From assembly GCF_027922165.1 (NCBI RefSeq), contig NZ_BSFD01000001.1, forward strand, positions 204,883-268,882: a DNA stretch of 64,000 bases, read 5' to 3'. Origin of the DNA: Brevundimonas intermedia. GTDB lineage: Bacteria; Pseudomonadota; Alphaproteobacteria; Caulobacterales; Caulobacteraceae. The translations under genes were made by a program, and so were the position numbers. Positions 1 to 8,644 of this stretch are shown here, piece by piece. The first letter of the stretch is position 1. Each line of letters starts with the position of its first letter. A model generated the notes under the pieces. That model was given only the letters and a program-made list of their open reading frames with translations. It was not told the origin of the DNA and did not search any database.

Positions 1-1919
1 TGGACCGCGTGCGCAACGCCGCCGTCCGCCTGCAGGGCTGCTCGGCCTCGCTGGTTTCGGGCGAAGGTCTGATCCTGACCAACCACCACTGCGTCGTCTC
101 CTGCGTCCAGGATCTGTCCACGGCCGAGAACGACTACGTCAAGAACGGCTGGATGCCCGCCACCCGCAAGGAAGAGAAGAAGTGCCCCGGCCAGACGGCC
201 GAGATCCTGACCGACATCACCGACGTGACCGACCGGGTCGTCGGCGCCGGCGCCGGGCTTGAGGGCGCCGCCTTCGTCCGCGCCCGCGCCGCCGAGATCG
301 ACAAGATCCAGAAAGAGGTCTGCGGCGACGACCAGAAGCTGACCTGCCAGGTCATCAGCTTCTACCGCGGCGGTCAGTACAAGCTTTACAAGTTCCGCAA
401 GTATGACGACGTGCGCCTGGTCTTCGCGCCCGAGTTCCAGGCGGCCTTCTTCGGCGGCGACCCGGACAATTTCAACTTCCCGCGCTACGCCCTGGATGCC
501 GGTTTCCTGCGCATCTACGAGGACGGCAAGCCCGTCGCCACGCCGAACCACCTGACGTGGAACCCCAACGCGCCCAAGGAAGGCGACGTCACCTTCGTCG
601 CCGGCAATCCCGGCTCCACCTCGCGCCTGCTGACCATGGCCCAGCTGGAGGCCCTGCGTGACCAGCAACTGCCGATCAGCCTGATCCAGTCGTCGGAACT
701 GCGTGGCCGCCTGCTCGAATATTCGACCACCGGCGAAGAGGCCAAGCGGGTCTCGGTCGATCCGATCTTCGGCCTGGAGAACGGCTTCAAGGTCAACTAC
801 GGCCAGCAGGGCGCTCTGACCGATCCGGCCTTCATGGCGACCAAGCGGGCGGCCGAACAGGAGCTGCGCCAGCGCGTCGCCGCCGACCCGGCCCTGGCCC
901 AGCGCATCGGCGACCCGTGGGCCGAGCTGGAGCGCGTTTCGACCGCCCAACGCGACCTCTACCTGCCGTACCGCCAGCTGGAATCCGCCGCCGGCCAACG
1001 CTCGTCGCTCTACAGCTACGCCCGTTCCATCGTCCGCGCCTCCAAGGAACGCGCCAAGCCCGTCGCCGAACGCCGCGCCGGCTATTCGGACGCCGACATC
1101 GCGTCGCTGGGCCGCCGCCTGGCGACCGAGACCCCGATCTCCAACGATCTCGAGAAGATCTATCTGGATTTCTGGCTGTCCAAGACCCGCGAATATCTGA
1201 CCGTCGACAACGCCAATGTGAAGGCTCTGCTGGGCAAGGAAAGCCCGGAGCAGATCGCCGCGCGCCTGGTGGACGGCACCCGCCTGGCCGACCCGGCCTT
1301 CCGCGCCCAGGCCCTGGCCATGACGCCGGAACAGCTGGCCGCCTCGGGCGATCCGCTGATCGCCTTCGTTCTGGCCAATGACGACGCGGCCCAGGCGATC
1401 CGCACCCAATGGGAATCGGCCGTGTCCGGCCCGACCAGCCGCGCCGGCGAAAAGATCGCCCAGGCCCGGTTCGCCGTCTACGGAACCAACCTGTATCCCG
1501 ACGCCACCTTCAGCCTGCGCCTGTCCTACGGCCAGGTGAAGGGCTGGACCTATCGCGGCGTGACGGTGACGCCCTTCACCGAGATCGGCGGCCTGTACGA
1601 GCGCAATACCGGGGCTGAGCCCTTCAACGCGGCCGAGGACTGGGTGGCGGCCGAGGGCAAGATCAACAAGTCGACCGTCTATGACTTCGTCTCGACCAAT
1701 GACATCATCGGCGGCAACTCGGGCTCGCCCGTGATCAACGCCAAGGGCGAAGTCATCGGCGCCGCCTTCGACGGCAACATCCACTCGCTGGGCGGCAGCT
1801 TCGGCTACGACGGCGAGCTGAACCGCACGGTGACGGTCTCGACCGCCGCCATCACCGAAGCCCTGCGCAACGTCTACAACCAGCCGCGCCTGCTGCGCGA
1901 ACTGGGCGTGCGGCGGTAA
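1..1919 (+). CDS. S46 family dipeptidyl-peptidase, 5' end outside window
   Basis: Serine dipeptidyl-peptidase of the S46 (DPP7/DPP11) family, which removes dipeptides from peptide N-termini in the periplasm. The reading frame is open from base 1. The GTG at 9 is not the true start, because the sequence aligns with residue 52 onward of the next gene, so roughly 50 N-terminal residues including the signal peptide are missing. The catalytic His lies in TNHHC (near base 85) and the catalytic Ser in GGNSGSP (codon at 1719). Eighteen residues after that Ser is Gly, in FDGN, the position that sets S1 specificity in this family. Gly there is typical of DPP7-type enzymes that accept hydrophobic P1 residues. 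Cys pairs around the His match those in the next gene. The downstream gene is a clear paralogue, so this is a tandem duplication. Family assignment is firm; specificity is inferred. Confidence 0.93.
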   Translation, partial: DRVRNAAVRLQGCSASLVSGEGLILTNHHCVVSCVQDLSTAENDYVKNGWMPATRKEEKKCPGQTAEILTDITDVTDRVVGAGAGLEGAAFVRARAAEIDKIQKEVCGDDQKLTCQVISFYRGGQYKLYKFRKYDDVRLVFAPEFQAAFFGGDPDNFNFPRYALDAGFLRIYEDGKPVATPNHLTWNPNAPKEGDVTFVAGNPGSTSRLLTMAQLEALRDQQLPISLIQSSELRGRLLEYSTTGEEAKRVSVDPIFGLENGFKVNYGQQGALTDPAFMATKRAAEQELRQRVAADPALAQRIGDPWAELERVSTAQRDLYLPYRQLESAAGQRSSLYSYARSIVRASKERAKPVAERRAGYSDADIASLGRRLATETPISNDLEKIYLDFWLSKTREYLTVDNANVKALLGKESPEQIAARLVDGTRLADPAFRAQALAMTPEQLAASGDPLIAFVLANDDAAQAIRTQWESAVSGPTSRAGEKIAQARFAVYGTNLYPDATFSLRLSYGQVKGWTYRGVTVTPFTEIGGLYERNTGAEPFNAAEDWVAAEGKINKSTVYDFVSTNDIIGGNSGSPVINAKGEVIGAAFDGNIHSLGGSFGYDGELNRTVTVSTAAITEALRNVYNQPRLLRELGVRR

Positions 1920-1931
1920 GACTACGCGTCT

Positions 1932-1962
1932 CCTCCCCATTCGCCTCTTGCGAATGGGGAGG
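1932..1962. repeat. Intergenic palindrome (13-bp stem, 5-nt loop)
   Basis: CCTCCCCATTCGC at 1932-1944 is repeated as its exact reverse complement at 1950-1962, around the loop CTCTT. It lies 13 bases after the first S46 stop codon and could fold in RNA as a terminator or processing hairpin, although no T-tract follows. It resembles short palindromic intergenic repeats scattered through Caulobacterales genomes. That comparison is from memory and was not searched. Confidence 0.75.
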
Positions 1963-2017
1963 GGGACCGCCGGCGAAGCCGGGGGTGGAGGGGCTCTTCA
2001 CCACCGCACCGGATTTC

Positions 2018-2166
2018 TTCCTTCTCCCCTTGCGGGAGAAGGTGGCTCGCGAAGCGAGACGGATGAGGGGTCGGTTGATACAACTCCCCTTCATCCGCCC
2101 TCGGGCGGCCAGCAACCCCTCATCCGAGCCCTTCGGGCCCACCTTCTCCCGCAAGGGGAGAAGGAA
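2018..2166. repeat. 149-bp element with 28-bp perfect terminal inverted repeats
   Basis: The 28 bases at 2018-2045 are the exact reverse complement of 2139-2166. Inside them, GATGAGGGG near 2062 pairs with CCCCTCATC near 2116, so the whole unit is a nested palindrome. Each arm also contains its own TTCTCCC/GGGAGAA hairpin. It fills most of the gap between the two S46 genes and ends about 16 bases before the second start codon. It looks like a REP/MITE-type dispersed repeat rather than coding DNA. Its transcript would form a strong hairpin that could cap or separate the two messages. Confidence 0.8.
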
Positions 2167-2182
2167 GATCAGGACCACCCCC

Positions 2183-4264
2183 ATGCGCCTCGCCCTTCTC
2201 GCCTCCGCCGCCGTCGTCGCCCTCGCCGCCGCCTCATCCGCCAGCGCCGAAGAAGGCATGTGGACCTACGACAACTTCCCCATCGCCCGCGCCAACCAGG
2301 CGCTGGGAACCGACATCGACCAGGCCTTCCTGGACCGCGTCCGACTGTCGTCGGTGAAGTTCGGGGGCTGTTCGGCCGGCGTCATCTCGGGCCAGGGCCT
2401 GGTCATGACCAACAACCACTGCGTCGCCACCTGCGTCGCCAATCTCTCCACGCCCCAGGTCAACTACGCCGAGACCGGCTTCCTTCCGAAGTCGCGCGAG
2501 GAAGAGCTGAAATGCCCCGGCGCCACCGCCGAAATCCTCACCGACATCAGCGACGTGACCGAGCGGATGCACAAGGCCGGGTCCGGCCTTGAAGGCCAGG
2601 CCTTCACCCAGGCCCGCGACGCCGAGGCGGGCCGGATCGAAAGCGAAGCCTGCGGCAACGACCCCAAGATCCGCTGCCAGGTCGTCAGCCTGTACCGGGG
2701 CGGTCAATTCAAGCTCTACAAATACCGCAAATATTCCGACGTCCGCCTAGCCTGGGCGCCCGAGGATCGCGCCGCCACCTTCGGCGGCGACCTGGACAAT
2801 TTCTCCTTCCCGCGCTTCGCCATCGATGCGGCCTTCATCCGCCTGTACGAGGACGGCCAGCCGGTCGAGACCCCGACCCATTTCGCCTGGAACCCGAACA
2901 AGCCGACCGAGGGCGAGGCCGTCTTCATCTCCGGCAATCCCGGCTCGACCCAGCGCCTGCTGACGATGGACCAGCTGACCACCATCCGCGACGTGGTCCT
3001 GCCTCTGGACCAGCTGATCGCGTCCGAGCTGCGCGGCCGGCTGATCCGCTATTCCGAAGAGGGCGAGGAGCAGGCCTTCGTCGCCATGGACCCCATCGTG
3101 GGCCTCGAGAACACCTACAAGCGCGGCCGCGGCCGGATGGCGGCCCTGATCGATCCGGCCTTCATGGCGACCAAGGCCGCGCAGGAAACCGACTTCCGCG
3201 CCCGCGCCGCCGCCTCCGGCGTCGATCCCTGGTCTACGCTCAGCACGGTCCAGCCCGTCGCCCGTGAACTCTATCCGTCCATGGCCCTGCTGGAGGGCGG
3301 CACGGGCCTCGGCACGACTTCGGTCGCCGGTGGGTCGCAACTGTTCAGCTATGCCCGCACCCTGGTGCGCGGCGCCCAGGAGCGGGCCAAGCCGTCCGAC
3401 CAGCGCCTGCCCGAGTTCGCCGACAGCCGCCTGTCGGGCGTCGAATCCCGCCTGTTCGCCGAACGTCCCACCTATCCCGAGCTGGAGCAGATCCGGCTTG
3501 AGTGGTGGCTGTCCAAGACCCGCGAATGGCTGACGGTCGACAACCCCTCGGTCCGCACCCTGCTGGGCAAGGAAAGCCCCGAGACCCTGTCGGCCCGCCT
3601 CGTCGCCGGCACGACCCTGGCCGACCCGGCGGTGCGCCGCGCCCTGTGGACCGGCGGTCTCGCCGCCGTCCAGGCCTCGACCGATCCGATGATCCAATAC
3701 GCCCTGGCCATAGACGCCGACGCCCGCGCCGTCCGTAACGCCTGGGAGACCCGCGTCCAGGCCCCGACCGACCGCGCCTCGGAACAGCTGGCCGCCGCCC
3801 GCTTCGCCGCCTATGGCGACGCCGTCTATCCCGACGCCACCGGCACCCTGCGCCTGACCTATGGCCAGGTCGAAGGCTCCGACGTGCCGGGTCAGCGGTT
3901 CGGCGCCTTCACCACCTTCGCCGGCCTGTGGGACCGGGCCACCGGCGCCGAGCCCTTCGCCGTCGCGCCCAAGCTGCTGGCGGCCAAGGACAGGATCGAT
4001 CCGACCGCCGTCATGGACATGGCCGTTTCGACCGACACTATCGGCGGCTCGTCCGGTTCGCCCGCCATCAATGCGAAGGGCGAGATCATCGGCGCCAATT
4101 TCGACTCCACCGTCCTGACCCAGCGCAACGCCTACGGCTACGACCGCGCCGTCAACCGCAGCGTCATCGTCACGACCCAGGCCGTCACTGTCGCCCTGCG
4201 CGACGTCTACGGCATGGACCATCTGGTGCAGGAGCTGGGCGTTTCCCCAGACCGGGGGCGGTGA
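2183..4264 (+). CDS. S46 family dipeptidyl-peptidase with altered S1 residue
   Basis: Periplasmic S46 dipeptidyl-peptidase of 693 residues, close to the usual 700-720. The ATG at 2183 is preferred over the in-frame ATG at 1985, because it opens a classic signal peptide (MRLALLASAAVVALAAA, cleavage near SASA-EEG) and the upstream extension is only repeat DNA. Catalytic His79 is in TNNHC and the catalytic Ser in GGSSGSP is about residue 624. The residue 18 positions after it, in FDST, is Ser. DPP7-type enzymes have Gly there and DPP11-type (Asp/Glu-specific) have Arg, so substrate choice may differ from the upstream paralogue. The stop overlaps the next gene's GTG, so translation is probably coupled. 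The Asp of the triad was not placed. Confidence 0.93.
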   Translation: MRLALLASAAVVALAAASSASAEEGMWTYDNFPIARANQALGTDIDQAFLDRVRLSSVKFGGCSAGVISGQGLVMTNNHCVATCVANLSTPQVNYAETGFLPKSREEELKCPGATAEILTDISDVTERMHKAGSGLEGQAFTQARDAEAGRIESEACGNDPKIRCQVVSLYRGGQFKLYKYRKYSDVRLAWAPEDRAATFGGDLDNFSFPRFAIDAAFIRLYEDGQPVETPTHFAWNPNKPTEGEAVFISGNPGSTQRLLTMDQLTTIRDVVLPLDQLIASELRGRLIRYSEEGEEQAFVAMDPIVGLENTYKRGRGRMAALIDPAFMATKAAQETDFRARAAASGVDPWSTLSTVQPVARELYPSMALLEGGTGLGTTSVAGGSQLFSYARTLVRGAQERAKPSDQRLPEFADSRLSGVESRLFAERPTYPELEQIRLEWWLSKTREWLTVDNPSVRTLLGKESPETLSARLVAGTTLADPAVRRALWTGGLAAVQASTDPMIQYALAIDADARAVRNAWETRVQAPTDRASEQLAAARFAAYGDAVYPDATGTLRLTYGQVEGSDVPGQRFGAFTTFAGLWDRATGAEPFAVAPKLLAAKDRIDPTAVMDMAVSTDTIGGSSGSPAINAKGEIIGANFDSTVLTQRNAYGYDRAVNRSVIVTTQAVTVALRDVYGMDHLVQELGVSPDRGR

Positions 4265-4770
4265 GCGAGATCGCCTTCCGCGCGGCGACCCTAGACGACG
4301 TCGCCGCGCTTCATCCCCTGATCGAACGCGCCTATCGCGGCGAGACGGCCAAGGCCGGCTGGACGCACGAGGCGGACCTGCTGTTCGACACCCGCACCAG
4401 CGCCGAGGAACTGTCGGCCCTGATCGCTGATCCCGACCGGCTCATTCTAATGGCCCACAGGCACGGCGCCCTGGTGGGCTGCGTCCAGGTCGCCCGAGTC
4501 GGCGACGATCTCGCCTACCTCGGCATGCTGACTGTCGAGCCGACTCTTCAGGCCTCTGGTCTGGGCCGGCGTCTCCTCGACGCCGCCGAGAGCGAGGCCG
4601 TCGCCCGCTTCGCCGCCCGCCGCATGGAGATGACCGTCATCCACCGCCGCGCCGAACTGATCGCCTGGTACGAACGCCGCGGCTACCGCCACACCGGCGA
4701 AACCCGCCCCTTCCCCGTCGCCCCGCCCCGACCCGAGCTGGACTTCGTGGTGTTGGAGAAGGGGCTCTAG
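4261..4770 (+). CDS. GNAT family N-acetyltransferase
   Basis: A 169-residue acetyl-CoA-dependent acyltransferase. The start is GTG at 4261, inside a GTGA overlap with the S46 stop; the frame is open further upstream but only as a shadow of the peptidase. GNAT signatures are visible: an N-terminal FRAATLDDVAALHPLIERAY segment, the beta4 strand LGMLTVEPTLQASGLG with the Q/R-x-x-G-x-G/A-type acetyl-CoA loop (QASGLGRRLL), and a C-terminal WYERRGYRHTGETRPFP motif typical of this superfamily. The overlap with the peptidase suggests co-expression, but the substrate cannot be told. A tRNA-, peptide- or small-amine-modifying role are all possible. Confidence 0.88.
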   Translation: MSEIAFRAATLDDVAALHPLIERAYRGETAKAGWTHEADLLFDTRTSAEELSALIADPDRLILMAHRHGALVGCVQVARVGDDLAYLGMLTVEPTLQASGLGRRLLDAAESEAVARFAARRMEMTVIHRRAELIAWYERRGYRHTGETRPFPVAPPRPELDFVVLEKGL

Positions 4771-4781
4771 CCCCCTTCTTC

Positions 4782-4950
4782 TTTCGTCATTCCGGGCGCA
4801 GCGCAGCGGAGACCCGGAACCCAGCGGCGCCGAAGGCGAAATCTATCCGCCCATACTGTTGGACACCTGGTCCGCGACAGGTTCGCGCTCTCGCGCGCCG
4901 CTGGGTTCCGGGTCTACGGGCCGAGAGGCCCTTCGCCCGGAATGACGAAA
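4782..4950. repeat. Palindromic mobile-like repeat, copy 1 (inverted relative to copy 2)
   Basis: A 169-bp unit bounded by 17-bp perfect inverted repeats, TTTCGTCATTCCGGGCG and its reverse complement. Further in are a second pair of complementary blocks, beginning GACCCGGAACCCAG and ending CTGGGTTCCGGGTC. The non-palindromic centre is about 60 bp. The reverse complement of 31200-31370 matches this unit from end to end with scattered changes. It carries no credible gene. Its size, terminal repeats and multiple copies suggest a MITE-like non-autonomous element. No target-site duplication is obvious. Confidence 0.85.
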
Positions 4951-4966
4951 GCAAAACCCCCTTGCA

Positions 4967-4988
4967 AAACGGACACTCGTGTCCATTT
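4967..4988. promoter_or_regulatory. Candidate TetR operator of the downstream efflux operon
   Basis: A 22-bp near-perfect palindrome of form AAA-N-GGACAC-NN-GTGTCC-N-TTT lies 12 bases before the tetR start codon, in a position to block transcription or sit in the 5' leader. Size and symmetry fit a TetR-family dimer. Autoregulation of the tetR-MFS-hlyD operon is inferred from this location. Confidence 0.65.
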
Positions 4989-5000
4989 AAACGCGTCACC

Positions 5001-5576
5001 ATGTCGCGCCCTGTCAAAAAACCCCTCCGCAAGGACGTCGTCCACAACCGCGCCGCCCTGTTGGACGCCGCGCGCGCCGTCTTCGCCGACCAAGGGCTGG
5101 ACGCGCCGCTGGACCAGATCGCCGAAAAGGCCGGCGTCGGGCGCGGCACCCTGTACCGCCACTTCGCCGACCGCACCGAACTGGCCCTGGCCGTGCTCGA
5201 GGCCGACGTCGCCGACCTGGGCCGCCGCACCGCCGAACAGGGCGAGGCGCCGGAGGTCTTCTTCTGGTTTCTAGACCGGCTTGCCGATCAGATGATACGT
5301 AACGCCGGTATGGCGGGGGTGGTGCGGAACGTGCGGTCGCCCGACGCGCTTACCCCTCTGCGGCAAAGCTTGATGGAGGCGGGCGCCGCGCCCCTGGCGC
5401 GGGCCCAGGCGGCCGGTCTGGTGCGAAAGGATCTGCGGCCCATGGACATCCGCCTGATCGCCACCCTGCTCGGCGCCGGCTTCCAGGGCGCCGACGCGGC
5501 CGAGCGTCAGGCGGTCTCCCAGCGCACCCGCGTCCTCATCCTGGACGGGCTGCGGCCCAGGCCCGAGGCGTCCTGA
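5001..5576 (+). CDS. TetR/AcrR family transcriptional regulator
   Basis: A 191-residue TetR repressor. The N-terminal helix-turn-helix is clear: RAALLDAARAVFADQGLDA, then QIAEKAGVGRGTLYRHF (about residues 35-60). The rest is the helical ligand-binding domain. The ATG at 5001 (MSRPVKK) is chosen because an upstream in-frame ATG at 4962 would put the operator palindrome inside the gene. The stop TGA overlaps the ATG of the MFS gene by one base, so regulator and pump are one operon. It probably represses its own operon and is released by a pump substrate. Confidence 0.9.
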   Translation: MSRPVKKPLRKDVVHNRAALLDAARAVFADQGLDAPLDQIAEKAGVGRGTLYRHFADRTELALAVLEADVADLGRRTAEQGEAPEVFFWFLDRLADQMIRNAGMAGVVRNVRSPDALTPLRQSLMEAGAAPLARAQAAGLVRKDLRPMDIRLIATLLGAGFQGADAAERQAVSQRTRVLILDGLRPRPEAS

Positions 5577-7300
5577 TGCCCCGTCGCGCCGACCACAACT
5601 GGCATCTGCCGTGGGACCAGTACCTGGCCACGCTCAAACCCCACGAGCGCCCCACCCTGCCGGGCTCCCCGGCCACGCCCGACCATACGGCCTGGCTGCG
5701 GCTCCAGTACGCCCTGACCGGCGTCCTGGTGGCCCTGGTCGGCAGTCTGGGCAATGCGGCCGTAACGGCCAATCTGACCAGTCTTCAGGGCTCTCTGGGG
5801 ATCACCCCCAGCGAAGCCGCCTGGCTGCCGGTCGTCTTCGTCATGACCAACGCCTGTATGAACCTGATCCTGTTCAAGTTTCGCCAGCAATACGGCCTGC
5901 GCCTGTTCACCCAGATCTGCCTGACGGCCTTTGTCGTCACCTGCGCCGCCCACCTGGCGGTCGACAACTATGAGTCCACCCTGTTTGTCCGCGCCGTGGC
6001 CGGCATGGCGGCCGCGGGCCTGTCCAGCCTGGGCTTTCTCTACATGATCCAGGCCTTCCCGGCCCAGCACCGGCTCAAGGGGCTGGTGATCGGCATCGGC
6101 CTGTCCAGCTTCGCCGTGCCGATCGCCCGCTTGATCATGCCCGGCTTGCTTCAGTTGGACGACTGGCGCGCCTTCTACACCTTCGAACTGGGCATGGCGC
6201 TTCTGGCCTGGGCCGCCGTCCAGGTGTTGCGACTGCCCCCATCCGAGCGACTGAAACTGTTCGAGCCGCTGGACTTCGTCACCTTCGCCCTGTTCGCGCC
6301 CGGCGTGGCCCTGCTGGCCGCCGTCCTGGGCCTGGGCCGGATCGTCTGGTGGACCGAGGCCGCCTGGATCGGCTGGGCTTTGGCGGGGGCGATCCTGCTG
6401 CTGACCGCCGCCCTGATGATCGAGTATGATCGCAAAAACCCCCTGATCAACGTCCGCTGGCTGACCGGCCCCGACATCCTGCGCCTGTTCGGCGCCATCC
6501 TCCTGATCCGCATCACCCTGTCGGAACAGACCTCGGGCGCCGTGGGCTTCCTGACCGTGGTCGGCCTGGGTCCCGACCAGTTGCACGGCCTGTTCCTGGT
6601 CATCCTGCTGGCCATGATCGCCGGCACGGCCGTCAGCGCCCTGACCCTGAACATGGCCAAGCTCAACAAGCCCATCGCCATCGCCCTGGGCCTCATCGCC
6701 CTCGGCGCCTTCATCGACAGCCACGCCACCGTCCTGACCCGCCCGGCTCAGCTCTACCTCAGCCAAGCCATGATCGCCTTCGCCTCGGCCATGTTCGTCG
6801 GCCCCGCCCTGCTGATCGGCGTCGGCAAGGTGCTGCAACAGGGCGCGCGCAACATCATCAGCTTCATCGTCATGTTCAGCGTGCTCCAGAACTTGGGCGG
6901 CCTCGCCGGTTCGGCCCTGATCGGCACGATCCAGGTGGTGCGCGAGAAGTTCCATTCGAACCAGCTGTCCGCCGACATCACCAGCCTGGACCCCCAGGTG
7001 GTTCTGCGCCTGCGCCAGCTGTCCGGCGCCTATGCCTCGACCCTCACCGACCCCGCCCTGCTGAACGCCGAGGGCGCGGCCCTGCTGACCCGCCAGGTGA
7101 CGCAACAGGCCAATGTCCTGGCCTATAACGACGTCTTCCTGATCATCGCCGCCATCGCCGGCCTGGGCTGCGCCTGGGTCACGGCCGTCCACCTGCGTCC
7201 CCGTATCAAGGCGCGCCGCCAGGCCCGGCGCGACGCCCGAAACACGCCCCCGCCCGCCGCCGCCCCCGACGCCGCAACCGTCGCCGCCGCCGCCGACTGA
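5576..7300 (+). CDS. DHA2-type MFS multidrug efflux transporter (EmrB-like)
   Basis: A 574-residue inner-membrane major facilitator with about 14 hydrophobic segments, the layout of the drug:H+ antiporter-2 group. About 45 cytoplasmic residues precede the first membrane segment (LTGVLVALVGSLGNAAVTANL). The segment SEAAWLPVVFVMTNACMNLI resembles DHA2 helix 2. A soluble stretch near residues 460-510 comes before the last helix, and an Ala/Pro-rich tail ends the protein. With the HlyD/EmrA protein 23 bases downstream and the TetR gene overlapping upstream, it forms an EmrAB-like pump. No outer-membrane channel gene is adjacent, so a TolC-type partner would have to come from elsewhere. Substrate unknown. 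Confidence 0.88.
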   Translation: MPRRADHNWHLPWDQYLATLKPHERPTLPGSPATPDHTAWLRLQYALTGVLVALVGSLGNAAVTANLTSLQGSLGITPSEAAWLPVVFVMTNACMNLILFKFRQQYGLRLFTQICLTAFVVTCAAHLAVDNYESTLFVRAVAGMAAAGLSSLGFLYMIQAFPAQHRLKGLVIGIGLSSFAVPIARLIMPGLLQLDDWRAFYTFELGMALLAWAAVQVLRLPPSERLKLFEPLDFVTFALFAPGVALLAAVLGLGRIVWWTEAAWIGWALAGAILLLTAALMIEYDRKNPLINVRWLTGPDILRLFGAILLIRITLSEQTSGAVGFLTVVGLGPDQLHGLFLVILLAMIAGTAVSALTLNMAKLNKPIAIALGLIALGAFIDSHATVLTRPAQLYLSQAMIAFASAMFVGPALLIGVGKVLQQGARNIISFIVMFSVLQNLGGLAGSALIGTIQVVREKFHSNQLSADITSLDPQVVLRLRQLSGAYASTLTDPALLNAEGAALLTRQVTQQANVLAYNDVFLIIAAIAGLGCAWVTAVHLRPRIKARRQARRDARNTPPPAAAPDAATVAAAAD

Positions 7301-7323
7301 TCCCCCGAAAGCCCCGAACCCAG

Positions 7324-8418
7324 ATGACCGACACAGCCCCCGCCCCCTCCGCTCCGCCCGCCCCTGCCGCCCCTGCTGCGCCGGAACCCCGCAAACGCGT
7401 CCTCTGGGCCGTGGTGGCGGCCATCGTCGCCGTCTTCGCGGTCGGCCTGGTCCTCTATGCCTGGCGGCTGCCCCCCTTCACCGGCCATGTGCAGCGCACC
7501 GACAACGCCTATGTGCGCGGCCAGGTGACGATCATCAGCCCCCAGGTCAGCGGCTATGTGGTCCAGGTCCCGGTCCAGGACTTCCAGACGGTCCGGCAAG
7601 GCCAACTGCTGGCCCAGGTCGATGACCGCACCTACCGCCAACGTCTGGAACAGGCGCAAGCGGCGCTCCATTCGGCGGAGGCGGCCCTGTCCAACTCGAC
7701 CCAGACCCAGGCCTCGGCGCGCGGCACGATGGCGCAACAGCGCGCGGCCATCGCCGCCGCCCAGGCGACCCTGACCCGCGCCCAGGCCGACGCCGACCGC
7801 GCCCGCACCCTTAAGGCCGGCGGCTGGGTGTCCCAGTCGAACGTGGACATCGCCGTCGCCGCCCTGCGCAGCGCCCAGGCCCAGCTGGCCCAGGCCCAGG
7901 CCGCCGAGGGCGTGGCCCAGACCGGCGTCACCTCGGCCGTGGTCAACCGCGACAGTCTGGCCGCCGCCGTCGAGAACGCCCGGGCCGCCGTCCGCCTGGC
8001 CCAGATCGACCTGGCCAACACCCGCATCATCGCCCCCCGCCCCGGCCGCCTGGGCGAGATCGGCGTGCGCCAGGGTCAGTATGTCACCGCCGGCACCCAG
8101 CTGATGGGCCTGGTCCCCGACGTCGTCTGGGTCACGGCCAATATGAAGGAGACCCAGATGCGCGACATCCGCATCGGTCAGCCCGTCGAGATCACCGTCG
8201 ATGCTCTAGGCGGTCAAAGCCTGCGCGGCCGCGTCGAACGCATCGCCCCCGCCGCCGGCAGTGAGTTCAGCGTCATCCGCCCCGACAACGCCACCGGCAA
8301 CTTCACCAAGGTCGCCCAACGGATTCCCGTGCGGATCCGCATCGAGCCGGGTCAGGCGGGCATGGACCGGCTGGCGCCGGGCATGTCGGTGGTGGCCAAG
8401 GTGGATACGGGAGGCTGA
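7324..8418 (+). CDS. HlyD/EmrA family membrane fusion protein
   Basis: A 364-residue periplasmic adaptor. A Pro/Ala-rich cytoplasmic leader precedes one transmembrane helix (LWAVVAAIVAVFAVGLVLYAW, about residues 26-46). Then come the first half of the lipoyl/barrel-sandwich domain (TDNAYVRGQVTIISPQVSGY), a long Ala/Gln-rich alpha-helical hairpin (about 105-225), the second lipoyl half (LANTRIIAPRPGRLGEIGV) and a beta-barrel domain. It should link the upstream MFS pump to an outer-membrane channel. Confidence 0.9.
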   Translation: MTDTAPAPSAPPAPAAPAAPEPRKRVLWAVVAAIVAVFAVGLVLYAWRLPPFTGHVQRTDNAYVRGQVTIISPQVSGYVVQVPVQDFQTVRQGQLLAQVDDRTYRQRLEQAQAALHSAEAALSNSTQTQASARGTMAQQRAAIAAAQATLTRAQADADRARTLKAGGWVSQSNVDIAVAALRSAQAQLAQAQAAEGVAQTGVTSAVVNRDSLAAAVENARAAVRLAQIDLANTRIIAPRPGRLGEIGVRQGQYVTAGTQLMGLVPDVVWVTANMKETQMRDIRIGQPVEITVDALGGQSLRGRVERIAPAAGSEFSVIRPDNATGNFTKVAQRIPVRIRIEPGQAGMDRLAPGMSVVAKVDTGG

Positions 8419-8467
8419 CGGAACCCTCCCCCTTCGGCCGCGCTCCCCTCCCAACAAGGAGATTCCC

Positions 8468-8644
8468 ATGGACCGCAAACAGACCGAGGGCCGCGAAAGG
8501 AACGGGGCCGAACCGACGGGCAAGCCTGACGCCCTCACTTCCGACGCCGACGTGAAAAAGGTCGGCGAGCAGGAACGACGCAGCGCGGGCCCGGACGGCC
8601 CCGATGCGACCGAGATCGGCGACACCTTCAAACGCAACCCCTGA
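8468..8644 (+). CDS. Small hydrophilic protein, 58 residues
   Basis: A short highly charged protein starting MDRKQTEGRERNG and ending DTFKRNP. The ATG at 8468 has a strong AAGGAG ribosome-binding site seven bases upstream, and it begins 49 bases after the hlyD stop. There are no Cys, no signal peptide and no membrane segment; composition suggests a disordered protein. I do not recognise a family. The good ribosome-binding site and Lys/Glu/Asp-rich product argue that it is real. Confidence 0.6.
   Translation: MDRKQTEGRERNGAEPTGKPDALTSDADVKKVGEQERRSAGPDGPDATEIGDTFKRNP

Noticed and set aside
2747-4222. 491-codon open frame on the minus strand opposite the second S46 gene
   Set aside because: It runs antisense to a gene with clear catalytic motifs, has Gly/Arg/Asp-rich composition typical of GC-rich shadow frames and no signal or domain.
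5507-7192. 561-codon minus-strand frame opposite the MFS transporter
   Set aside because: Composition is Gln/Gly/Asp-rich with no domain, and the plus-strand gene has membrane helices and operon overlaps.
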